Source of the DNA: CAYOHG01 sp964465125
GTDB lineage: Bacteria > Planctomycetota > Phycisphaerae > UBA1845 > Fen-1342
Direction of reading: 5' to 3'
Assembly (NCBI GenBank): GCA_964465125.1
Contig: CAYXIO010000013.1
Location: forward strand, 1 to 64,000
DNA: 64,000 nucleotides
The notes under the pieces were generated by a model that saw only the letters and a list, made by a program, of their open reading frames with translations, was not told the DNA's origin and searched no databases. The position numbers and the translations under genes are program-made. Of this stretch, positions 26,018 to 33,401 are shown piece after piece (the stretch's first letter is position 1; each line of letters opens with the position of its first letter).

Positions 26018-26242
26018 ATGAGCTCGTCCACCGTCCTGTCGATTCTCAGCCTCGTGATCTCGCTGTTCGTGGTCCTGCGCTGGTTGCAGAGCGGAGACGC
26101 TCCGGTGGTCATGCTCGCGGTTGCCGTCGCGCTTCAGGCCGTCAACTCGATGATCGCGCACGCCAAGGCCGAGGAGCGCTGGAAGCTCTACGTGCAGGGC
26201 ATCATTGTCGACGAGACGGGCTATACGCGCAGCGTGCGCTAG
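26018..26242 (+). CDS. Small two-helix membrane protein (74 aa)
   Basis: A 74-residue protein with two hydrophobic helices (VLSILSLVISLFVVLRWL and VVMLAVAVALQAVNSMIA) and a basic cytoplasmic tail ending TGYTRSVR. AAGGAG nine bases before ATG 26018 is a good ribosome binding site. The GTG of the next gene follows 31 bases after the stop, so they are likely an operon. No known family. Confidence 0.65.
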   Translation: MSSSTVLSILSLVISLFVVLRWLQSGDAPVVMLAVAVALQAVNSMIAHAKAEERWKLYVQGIIVDETGYTRSVR

Positions 26243-26273
26243 GCCGCGCGCCTTCGGCGAAGGAGCGCATCGC

Positions 26274-26756
26274 GTGGGAATCCGCAAGCTGCTGTTCATC
26301 GTCTGCGCGTTTGCGACGAGCGCCGGCCTCGTGTTCTGGCTGATTCAACAAGGCGCGCGGTCCCAGCCGGCGTTCTTCCCGATCGGCATCGGCAACCCGC
26401 GCGAGGGCATGATCGACCTGCACGTCGCCGTCGGAATGTTGATTCCCGCGCAAGACCCCCCCAAGCTGCGCAATGACGTCGTGGACTGGGACGGCTGGGT
26501 CAGCAGCCATTTCGAGCTGGTGGACGCCGCCGGCAAGCGCGTCGAGTTGCGCCGACTGAACGTCAGCAAGCTGATCCCCGATCCAATCGCCGGTGTGCCG
26601 GAGTTCTTCCTGGCGGGCTCGCTCAAGCCACGCGATCACTACATGCTGACCTTCACGCCGGTGGTCGGCGAGCCGCGGCAATTCCGCTACGAATTCGACG
26701 CGCCGGAGTCGCCGACGGAAGGCGAGACCGTGGCGTTTGTGCGGCTGGACTCGTAG
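26274..26756 (+). CDS. Membrane-anchored protein of unknown function
   Basis: A 160-residue protein with an N-terminal membrane anchor or uncleaved signal (KLLFIVCAFATSAGLVFWLI) and a soluble beta-rich external part. A GTG start at 26274 is chosen because AAGGAG lies 8 bases upstream and it brings the hydrophobic stretch to the N-terminus; the longer frame from 26205 overlaps the previous gene. The phrase FELVDAAGKRVELRRL and the end GETVAFVRLDS suggest an immunoglobulin-like fold, but this is a guess. Likely co-transcribed with the 74-residue membrane protein. Confidence 0.7.
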   Translation: MGIRKLLFIVCAFATSAGLVFWLIQQGARSQPAFFPIGIGNPREGMIDLHVAVGMLIPAQDPPKLRNDVVDWDGWVSSHFELVDAAGKRVELRRLNVSKLIPDPIAGVPEFFLAGSLKPRDHYMLTFTPVVGEPRQFRYEFDAPESPTEGETVAFVRLDS

Positions 26757-26800
26757 CCCGGGCGCGACCGGACATCCAATCAGCGGTGGAGCCTACCCCA

Positions 26801-26902
26801 AAACCCCCTCTCCTCTTTGGGGGAGAGGTTGGGAGAGGGGCGGTTTTCCGGCGAATTCCCGATCCTCGCCCGACCCCTCCCTCGGCGGGAGGAGGGTCCG
26901 GG
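26801..26902. repeat. GC-rich inverted repeats in intergenic region
   Basis: Two adjacent inverted elements: CCTCTCC ... GGAGAGG (with a second GGGAGAGGGG copy able to pair with the same left arm) and CCCTCC ... GGAGGAGGG around a TCGGCGGG loop. They lie between two converging genes. No T-tract follows, so termination is possible but unproven. Confidence 0.45.
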
Positions 26903-26940
26903 ATAGCTTCCAGTATTCAGGGATGGAGCACCGCGGCGGG

Positions 26941-27750
26941 CTACGCCGGCGACCCGGGCCGGGTCGTGCTTTGGGCGGTTGCAGCCGAAGCGTCCGGCGC
27001 GCCTTCGCGCGGCGCGCCGCGGTCAGTCCAGAACGCCAGGGTCAGGACGATCACGCCGCCGACCAGCAGCGTGTCGGCCACGTTGAACACCCACGGCCAG
27101 ATCTCGCTGTGGCCAAACCAGCGGGTGGGGATCTTGATGAAGTCCCGCACGAAGCCGACTTCCTGGATCGGTTCGGTTTCGACGCGCGGCGGCGACTGGT
27201 CGTGAAGCTGGGCCGGATACTCGCGCAACAGCGTCCCGCGCTCGTCCGCGCCGACGCGCTGCATGTAAATGGCCACCAACCGCTCGTGCCGCACTGCCGA
27301 GTACGGATGCTCCGCCAACCGAACGGTGATGCGGTCGTACATGTTGCCCAGCGCGCCCGCGAGGATCGCGCCGAGGGCGATGTGCAGAAACCAGCGCCGC
27401 GCCGGGCTTTGCGAGAACATCCACACCACTAGCAGCAGCGCGAAAAGCGAAGCGACCAGGAAAAGCGTCGTCTGCCCGCCGCCTATGCCGAACAGCGCGC
27501 CCGGATTCAGCATGGTCTGGAATTCGAGCAGGTGCGGCACAATGACGATCCGCCCGCCCTGGCGCAACTCGTGAAAGGCGCGTTCCTTGGCCCACAGATC
27601 CAGCGCCAAGCCGCCCACCGCGACCAGCACCAGCCGCGCGATCGAGACCACGTCGTGCGAGGCCATCCGCTCGCGAAGGGCAGGTTGGCCCGGCGCGCAT
27701 TCGGCGGCAGCCGGCGTGGGGCAGGCGATTTCGACCCGGGATTCGCTCAA
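26941..27750 (-). CDS. lspA: Lipoprotein signal peptidase (signal peptidase II)
   Basis: A membrane aspartyl protease that cleaves lipoprotein signal peptides. Four hydrophobic helices, the NPGALFG motif, the first catalytic Asp in GNMYDRI and the second in FNVADTLL are visible. The loop between the two Asp motifs is about 70 residues longer than in typical LspA proteins of 160 residues. The start is taken as TTG 27750, 3 bases after the stop of the DksA-like gene; ATG 27666 is an alternative that begins just before helix 1. The gene is coupled to the DksA/TraR-like gene upstream. Several lipoproteins in this window are possible substrates. Confidence 0.9.
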   Translation of the reverse strand: MSESRVEIACPTPAAAECAPGQPALRERMASHDVVSIARLVLVAVGGLALDLWAKERAFHELRQGGRIVIVPHLLEFQTMLNPGALFGIGGGQTTLFLVASLFALLLVVWMFSQSPARRWFLHIALGAILAGALGNMYDRITVRLAEHPYSAVRHERLVAIYMQRVGADERGTLLREYPAQLHDQSPPRVETEPIQEVGFVRDFIKIPTRWFGHSEIWPWVFNVADTLLVGGVIVLTLAFWTDRGAPREGAPDASAATAQSTTRPGSPA

Positions 27751-27753
27751 GGA

Positions 27754-28404
27754 TCAAACCCTGCGCGTGCGACCCTGCTCGCGCTCGAGTACGTACTCGT
27801 AGCAGTACTTCGTCCAGGGCTGGGCCCGCAGCCGCGTCTTGCCGATCGGCCGGCCCGTCGCCGCACACACGCCATACGTGCCCGCTTCGATGCGCTTCAG
27901 CGCCTCGTCGATTTCGGCCAGCATGGCGCGCTCGCTCTCGATCAGCCCGAGCGTGAACTCCTGCTCGTAGTGATCCGAGCCGATGTCGGCGGGATGCAGC
28001 GGCATGCTCGAAAGGTTTCCGGCTGCGTCCTGGCGATTCTGGCTGAGCGCCTCATCCCGCAGGCGCGTCACGTCGCCGAGCAGCTCCGCCCGCTTGAGCA
28101 GCAGTAGCTCTCGAAACTTGGCGAGGTCTGCACGGTTGAGACCGCTTGATCGCGGCTTGACGGTCGCTTGGACTGGCGCCGTGGTGGTTCGCGCCGCTGG
28201 GGCGGACTTGGCGATCAGGCGCGCCGAAGACGCGCCCTTGCGCGTGCTCGCCGCCGCCTTGGGGCTGGCATTACGGGTCGCGGGCCGGCTGGGCGCGTCT
28301 TTTCGCGCGGTCTTCTTGCTGCTGGCCGCGCTGCGGCGCTTGGGCGCGGAACGCTGGGCTCGGGCTGGCTTGGCCGATTTTCCGGCGACTTTCTTCTTCG
28401 CCAC
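27754..28404 (-). CDS. DksA/TraR-like protein with histone-like basic tail
   Basis: A 216-residue protein. The first 85 residues are rich in Lys, Arg, Ala, Ser and Pro (MAKKKVAGKSAKPARAQRS and on), like bacterial histone H1 tails. The rest is a DksA/TraR-type coiled coil (LLLLKRAELLGDVTRLRDEAL) and C-terminal finger. The finger is degenerate: it keeps Cys in YGVCAATG and in YCYEY but lacks the second Cys of each pair. DksA proteins bind RNA polymerase in the stringent response; the basic tail would add DNA binding (inference). GTG start at 28404. Upstream of and coupled to lspA. Confidence 0.8.
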   Translation of the reverse strand: MAKKKVAGKSAKPARAQRSAPKRRSAASSKKTARKDAPSRPATRNASPKAAASTRKGASSARLIAKSAPAARTTTAPVQATVKPRSSGLNRADLAKFRELLLLKRAELLGDVTRLRDEALSQNRQDAAGNLSSMPLHPADIGSDHYEQEFTLGLIESERAMLAEIDEALKRIEAGTYGVCAATGRPIGKTRLRAQPWTKYCYEYVLEREQGRTRRV

Positions 28405-28575
28405 GAACGCCCCCGATCATCGCCGCAACACACGACAAGCCAAAGACTTGCGCACTGTCGCGACCGAGAATCAATTGGGGGATGGTATCTCCCTTCCGAC
28501 TCGCTGTCAATTCACGACCTGCCGTCGCGCGCGTCATGGGTGGGCGGCGGATCGGCCGCGCACCCACCCGTTCGG

Positions 28576-29739
28576 CTACAGTGCGGACACCAGCTCGGCG
28601 CCCGCGGCGGCGTGAACCGCCAGCGACGGGCCGGCCTGCGGGTGCGACTGCGCGACCCGCTCCGCCGCGAGCTTCAGCCGCGACTCCGCCACCAGCGCCA
28701 GCACGCATCCGCCGAACCCGCCGCCCGTCATCCGCGCACCGCACACGCCCGGAACCGCCCGCAGCGTCTCGACCAGAGCATCGAGCTCGCGGCAGGAGAC
28801 CTCGTAGTCATCGCGCAGCGAACGGTGCGACTCATTCATCGCCGCGCCGGCCGCGGCCAGGTCGCCGCGCTCCAGCGCCTCCGCCATCGCCAGTGTCCGC
28901 GCGTTCTCAGCGGTGACGTGCATCGCCCGCGCGAAGACCAACGGGTTCATCTGCTGCGCATGCGCTCGGACCGTTTCCGGCGACAGCTCGCGCAGCGATT
29001 GGATCGCCGGGCTGCCCTTACGGAAGTACGCGACCGCCGCCCGGCACTGCTCCTGCCGCTCGCGGTACGCGCTGCGCGCCAGCTCGTGCCGAACGCCGCT
29101 GTCAACCACGAGGAAGACATGTCCGCCGAGCCGCAGCGGAATCGCGCGTGCCGTGCGGCTGCGGCAATCCAGCAGCAGCGCACAGCCCGCTTTTCCGAGC
29201 AGCGAGATCGTCTGATCCATGACGCCGCAGGGGACGCCGGCGAACTCGTGCTCCGCGGCGCGGGCCAGGTCGATCAGCTCGTTGGTCGCGAGCGGCTCTC
29301 CCGCCAGGTGCGCCAGCGCCAGCGCGGCCGACACCTCCAGCGCCGCCGAGCTGGAGAGCCCGCCGCCGACCGGCACGTCGCTTTCGATCAGCAGCTCATA
29401 CCCGGGCAGGTGCGCGCCGCGCCGCAGCAGCAACGACTCGACGCCGGCCACGTAGCTGGACCAGTGCGGATGAGAGGACGCGGGCCAGGAACCCAACGTC
29501 CACTCGGCGTCCGCCATCACCGACGCGCTGCGCACCAGCACGCGCCGATCGGACCGCGCACGCGCCGCGACCCAGGTGCTCAGGTCGATTGCGATGGGCA
29601 GGACCCAGCCCAGGTTGTAGTCGGTGTGCTCGCCAATCAGATTGACGCGCCCCGGTGCGCGGGCCAGCGCCTGGCAGTCGCCGCCGAACGCGCCGGCGAA
29701 CGCGTCTCGAACCCGCCGGGCCTGCGATTCATTAGACAT
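28576..29739 (-). CDS. galK: Galactokinase
   Basis: A 387-residue GHMP-family kinase that phosphorylates galactose at C1 in the Leloir pathway. The galactokinase signature GRVNLIGEHTDYN, the ATP loop GGGLSSSAA and the C-terminal GGGFGGCVLAL are all present. The catalytic Asp and Arg sit in GVPCGVMDQ. No galT, galE or transporter is adjacent, so galactose metabolism is encoded elsewhere or the enzyme salvages sugar. A large open frame on the opposite strand (28168-30420) is a compositional shadow. Confidence 0.95.
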   Translation of the reverse strand: MSNESQARRVRDAFAGAFGGDCQALARAPGRVNLIGEHTDYNLGWVLPIAIDLSTWVAARARSDRRVLVRSASVMADAEWTLGSWPASSHPHWSSYVAGVESLLLRRGAHLPGYELLIESDVPVGGGLSSSAALEVSAALALAHLAGEPLATNELIDLARAAEHEFAGVPCGVMDQTISLLGKAGCALLLDCRSRTARAIPLRLGGHVFLVVDSGVRHELARSAYRERQEQCRAAVAYFRKGSPAIQSLRELSPETVRAHAQQMNPLVFARAMHVTAENARTLAMAEALERGDLAAAGAAMNESHRSLRDDYEVSCRELDALVETLRAVPGVCGARMTGGGFGGCVLALVAESRLKLAAERVAQSHPQAGPSLAVHAAAGAELVSAL

Positions 29740-29796
29740 AGCGCTGTGAAATACCGTCGATGGGAGCGCGAGGCAACGCGGCGGCCGCCGTTACGC

Positions 29797-29827
29797 AAGC
29801 GGTCCGCGCGCGTGGCGCGGACCGCTT
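29797..29827 (-). terminator. GC-rich hairpin downstream of the Ser/Thr-rich protein gene
   Basis: A perfect 13-bp stem (29797-29809 with 29815-29827, loop of 5) between two minus-strand genes. It has no T-tract on either strand, so it may be a terminator or an RNA processing or stability element. Confidence 0.5.
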
Positions 29828-29865
29828 CGATTCCTGCCGTCGCTTTCGCTCGGCCGGCGCGGCGA

Positions 29866-30696
29866 TCAGACCAGCAGCGGGACCAGGAAATCCGGTGCCC
29901 GGCTCGTGCCGCCGCCCAGCGTATTGTCGTTGGTGTTGTCGCTGCCGGTGCTCGTGTCGCTGGTGCTGGTGTCCGGCGCCTCGAAGAGCGGTGCAAACAG
30001 CCCCGCGAGCAGGTCAATGACCTGCGAGCTGCTCAGCGCGAACGTCAGGCTCGTGAACGTCGTCTGCAACAGCGCGTTCGCCCAGCGAACGAGGAACTTG
30101 GTCTCCGTCGTGGTGGTGGTCTGGGCCTGGTCGGTGGTCTTCTGATCGGTCGAGGCTTCCGTCTCCAACGACTTGGAGAACATGCTGTTGACGTCGAATC
30201 CGTATTGTTCGAGCAGGGCGATCGCTTCGGGCGTCAGGTTGGACGGAACATTGCTGCTGCCCGAGGTCGACGAGCCGCTCGTGCCGGTCGAGGTGCCGGT
30301 GCTTGTGCCGGTCCCCGTGAGGCTGCCGAGGATGCTGCTGAGGTCGCCGATGCCCGTCAGTCCGCCGAGCAGGCCGCTGAGCGCGCTTCCCAGACCGCTG
30401 GTGTCAGTGCTGGTGCCTGAGGCGGTCGCGCTGGAGTCGGTCGATTCGGCGTTCAACGACGCGGTGTCGCCGCCGCGCTGTGCCGCCAATCGGGCGTCGC
30501 GCAGGGTGCGATGCCGGCTGAGCGCGTCCTTGACCACGTTGCCCGGGGCGCGTGCGCCCACCGCCCCGCCGCGGACGTTTTCCGAGGCGGCGTTCGCGGC
30601 CAGACTCGTGTCCGTCGTCGAGGTCTCCGTCGTCTGCGCGAACAGGGGGGTCACGGCCCACAGGCAGACCGCCGCCCCGATCCAGAACCGTGTCAT
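29866..30696 (-). CDS. Secreted Ser/Thr-rich low-complexity protein
   Basis: A 276-residue exported protein. Signal peptide RFWIGAAVCLWAVTPLFAQ at residues 3-21. Long runs of Ser, Thr and Gly follow, such as GTGTSTGTSTGTSGSS and QTTTTTETK. Between them are two hydrophobic stretches (GLGSALSGLLGGLTGIG, and a helix LLQTTFTSLTFALSSSQVIDLLAGLF) that could anchor or assemble the protein. No recognised family; such linkers are often glycosylated in surface proteins. GAGGAG 7 bases before ATG 30696. The C-terminus is not a PEP-CTERM. Confidence 0.65.
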   Translation of the reverse strand: MTRFWIGAAVCLWAVTPLFAQTTETSTTDTSLAANAASENVRGGAVGARAPGNVVKDALSRHRTLRDARLAAQRGGDTASLNAESTDSSATASGTSTDTSGLGSALSGLLGGLTGIGDLSSILGSLTGTGTSTGTSTGTSGSSTSGSSNVPSNLTPEAIALLEQYGFDVNSMFSKSLETEASTDQKTTDQAQTTTTTETKFLVRWANALLQTTFTSLTFALSSSQVIDLLAGLFAPLFEAPDTSTSDTSTGSDNTNDNTLGGGTSRAPDFLVPLLV

Positions 30697-30814
30697 GGAC
30701 GACTCCTCATGGCCTTCGCGGCTCTCGCGGCCATCGCGACCGCAGATGCTCCTGCTATCATACCCGCGGCGTGTCCGAACGTCGCGGATATCCGCGCGAG
30801 GGGTTAACTACCCG

Positions 30815-31855
30815 ATGTATTCTCGACGCTTCCAACTGGCCCGTCGAATTCGGAATCTGCGGCTGGCTGCGGCACTTGCAGTTATCGGAACTTTGGCTTG
30901 CCGCCCGCCTCCGACGCCCGACGGCTCGCGGGAGCAACCCCTGCCCGAGCGATCGCGGATCGTCATGATCGGGCCCGCCTGGAGCCCCGCGCAGTGGAAC
31001 GCGATCGTCGCCGGCGCCAGGGACGCGATTGCTCCCCTGCGCTCGGTCGAGCTGGAGGCGATGACGCTTCCCCAGGCTGCGGATGACGCCCGCCAGACGG
31101 CGGCGGTCGAGGAGGCCCTGCGGGATCGAACCGCGCTGATCTGCCTGTTCGTGCGCAGCCCCGAGCGATCGGAGAAAGCGCTTCGGACGGCCCTTGAGGG
31201 CTCTGCCGGCGTCATCACGATGGGGTTCGCGCCGGGCTCGCAGAAAGCGTTTGGGCACGTCGACATCCGATATGCCGAGGGGGCCGCGCTGCTGGGGCAT
31301 GAGCTGCCGCGTTTGCTCGGAAGCGGCTCCAGCTATGTGCTGCTGCACGCGTCTGGGGCCGATGCGCTGCATCGCGCGTGTTTCGAATTCTTCGCAACTG
31401 ACGCGCTGCGCTATCCGGATTTGCGGCGGCTCGCCGAGCGCGAGTGCCCGTCCGAGGATCAGTTTCCCGCCGCGCTGAAGTCGATGGTCGAGACGTTCCC
31501 CAATGCGCCGCTGGCGGTGGCGCTGGGGCTGGAAATCTGGGGCGACGCCCGGCTTATCGCCTCCCTGCCCGACACGCTTCGGATCGCGTCGCTGGGAGCG
31601 TCGCCGGAGTTCTGGCCCTGGCTCGATCCTGGCCGCGCGGTGGCGCTGGTGGGGCCGCTGGACGGAGAGATCGGGACCGCGGCGATGCAGTTCGCGATCG
31701 AGTGCCTCACGCGCGTTCAGCCGACCGTCCGCACGCGCCGGGTGCGCTGCGAGCTCGTGATGCGCTCCAATCTGGCGGACTTTCAGCGCCGCTACTGGCT
31801 GGCGGTGGGAGCAGGCGCGCTGCCGACCAGCGCAAGCGCGCCAGCGGGGCCCTAG
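30815..31855 (+). CDS. Lipoprotein resembling a periplasmic sugar-binding protein
   Basis: A 346-residue lipoprotein. The lipobox IGTLAC follows a basic head (RRFQLARRIRNLRLAAALAV). The body looks like a type I periplasmic binding protein: RIVMIGPAWSPAQWNAIVAGARDA, then GFAPGSQKAFGHVDIRYAEGAALLGHELPRLLG and ALGLEIWGDARL. This is the layout of LacI/ribose-binding proteins. No permease or ATPase genes are adjacent, so transport partners may be elsewhere or it is a sensor. Start ATG 30815 has only a weak ribosome binding site. Confidence 0.72.
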   Translation: MYSRRFQLARRIRNLRLAAALAVIGTLACRPPPTPDGSREQPLPERSRIVMIGPAWSPAQWNAIVAGARDAIAPLRSVELEAMTLPQAADDARQTAAVEEALRDRTALICLFVRSPERSEKALRTALEGSAGVITMGFAPGSQKAFGHVDIRYAEGAALLGHELPRLLGSGSSYVLLHASGADALHRACFEFFATDALRYPDLRRLAERECPSEDQFPAALKSMVETFPNAPLAVALGLEIWGDARLIASLPDTLRIASLGASPEFWPWLDPGRAVALVGPLDGEIGTAAMQFAIECLTRVQPTVRTRRVRCELVMRSNLADFQRRYWLAVGAGALPTSASAPAGP

Positions 31856-31907
31856 CATTCAACGCGTGCCGCGCGCCTGCCATTCTTCCTCGGCGGCACG
31901 CTTCCGC

Positions 31908-33248
31908 CTACGCCGACAGGCTGCCGATCGCCTCGTCGAGGATGGCCAAGCCGCTATCGATCTCTGACGGTTCAATGTCAAGCACCGGCCGGAAGCGCAG
32001 CGTGCGCACGCCGCAGACCAGCACCATCATCTGCCGTTCGGTGACGGCGCGTCGGGCCGCGTCGCGCGTGGCGGCGTCGGGCAGGTCAAAGGCGCACATG
32101 AGCCCGCGCCCGCGGACGCCGGTGACGAGCTTGGGATGGCGCGCGGCGAGGCGATGCAGGCCGTCCAGCAGGTGGGCGCCCGTCTCGGCCGCGCCCTGGA
32201 CCAGCTCCTCGTCCTGGATGATTCGCAGGTACTGCGTCGCTCGGACCATGTCCGCCAGGTTTCCGCCCCAGGTCGAGTTGATGCGCGACGGGACCTTGAA
32301 GACGCTGTCCACTTCGTCGACGCGCGGCCCGACCATGATGCCGCAGGTCTGCATCTTCTTGCCGAAGCAAAGGATGTCCGGCACGACGTCGAAGTGCTGG
32401 CAGCACCACATGCGCCCGGTGAGCCCCACGCCGGTCTGCACTTCGTCGAAGATCAGCAGGAAATCGTGCTGGTCGGCCAGCCGGCGCAGCTCGCGCAGGA
32501 ACTGGCCGCGGAAGTGATTGTCGCCGCCCTCGCCCTGGATCGGCTCGATGATCAGGGCGGCGAGGTCGTGTCCGTGCCGGGCGACGGCCTGCTCGATTTC
32601 GGCGACGGCCTGCCGCTCGCGCGCGGCGACGTCTTCGGTCTGCTGCGGCTCGGGCAGCGTAAAGTCGATCGCGGGGCTGCTGATCCGCGGCCAGTCGAAC
32701 TTCGGGAAGTACATTGTCTTGGCGGGGTCGGTGTTGGTCAGGCTCATCGTATAACCGGTCCGGCCGTGAAACGCGCGCTGGAAATGGATGACCTTACTGC
32801 CGATTTCGCCTCGGCCGGCGGCCAGGTTCTTGCGGACCTTCCAGTCGAACGCCGTCTTGAGCGCGTTCTCGATCGCCAGGCCGCCGCCGTCGATGAAGAA
32901 GTAGTGATGGAGCGGATCCAGACCGGCGATCTCGTGCAGCGTGCGGACGAATTCGGCGTAAAACGTGGTGTAGACGTCGCTGTTGGCGACCTTGCTGCCC
33001 GTGGCGATCATCAAGCGGGAGAGATACTCCGGCTCGCGCAGCCGCGGGTGATTGAACCCGACCGGCTGCGAGGCGAAGAACGCGTAGAAGTCCAGGAAGT
33101 CGAAGCCACTCAGCAGGTCGTGCATGTACGACCCGTGACTGGCCGCGGGATCGAGGACCAGATGGAAGCCGTCCACCAGGATGTGGCGACGGAGGATGTC
33201 GAGAGCATTCTCGGCCGTGAGGCCGACCGGTGTGTCGATTGTAAACAT
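31908..33248 (-). CDS. lat: L-lysine 6-transaminase
   Basis: A 446-residue class III aminotransferase. The lysine 6-transaminase traits are visible: FDEVQTGVGLTGRMWCCQHF, the cofactor lysine in FGKKMQTCGIM, and RINSTWGGNLADMVR. It converts lysine and 2-oxoglutarate to alpha-aminoadipate semialdehyde, the first step toward alpha-aminoadipate. No semialdehyde dehydrogenase gene is next to it. Two ATGs are possible (33254, 33248); GGAGG lies 7 bases before 33248 and only 1 before 33254, so 33248 is the start. It has a TATATT box upstream and is divergent from the Deg protease. Confidence 0.9.
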   Translation of the reverse strand: MFTIDTPVGLTAENALDILRRHILVDGFHLVLDPAASHGSYMHDLLSGFDFLDFYAFFASQPVGFNHPRLREPEYLSRLMIATGSKVANSDVYTTFYAEFVRTLHEIAGLDPLHHYFFIDGGGLAIENALKTAFDWKVRKNLAAGRGEIGSKVIHFQRAFHGRTGYTMSLTNTDPAKTMYFPKFDWPRISSPAIDFTLPEPQQTEDVAARERQAVAEIEQAVARHGHDLAALIIEPIQGEGGDNHFRGQFLRELRRLADQHDFLLIFDEVQTGVGLTGRMWCCQHFDVVPDILCFGKKMQTCGIMVGPRVDEVDSVFKVPSRINSTWGGNLADMVRATQYLRIIQDEELVQGAAETGAHLLDGLHRLAARHPKLVTGVRGRGLMCAFDLPDAATRDAARRAVTERQMMVLVCGVRTLRFRPVLDIEPSEIDSGLAILDEAIGSLSA

Positions 33249-33269
33249 GGCCATACCTCCAGTTTACGG

Positions 33270-33275
33270 AATATA
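33270..33275 (-). promoter_or_regulatory. Candidate -10 box of lat
   Basis: TATATT on the minus strand, followed by a short leader containing GGAGG. No good -35 element is seen. Confidence 0.4.
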
Positions 33276-33401
33276 ACCGACGAGCCGCCCGCGTTCCATG
33301 CGCGGCGCGGCGGCCGAAGGCTTGCCGCTAGAATCGATCGCCTCGCACGTGATCCAATGGGGTTCTGCAACCGGCCAATCCGGCGGAAGAGGATGACCGA
33401 C

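Noticed and set aside
24895..26112. N-terminal extension of the subtilase frame
   Set aside because: It is antisense to the RluA gene and lacks a signal peptide; the ATG at 24894 has a ribosome binding site and a signal peptide.
26801..26902. Possible CRISPR or tandem array
   Set aside because: Only two different inverted motifs are present, with no regular spacers. No cas genes are near.
28168..30420. Long plus-strand open frame of 750 codons
   Set aside because: It is antisense to galK and to the Ser/Thr-rich protein gene, both of which have good motifs or a ribosome binding site. Its Arg-rich translation is a high-GC shadow.
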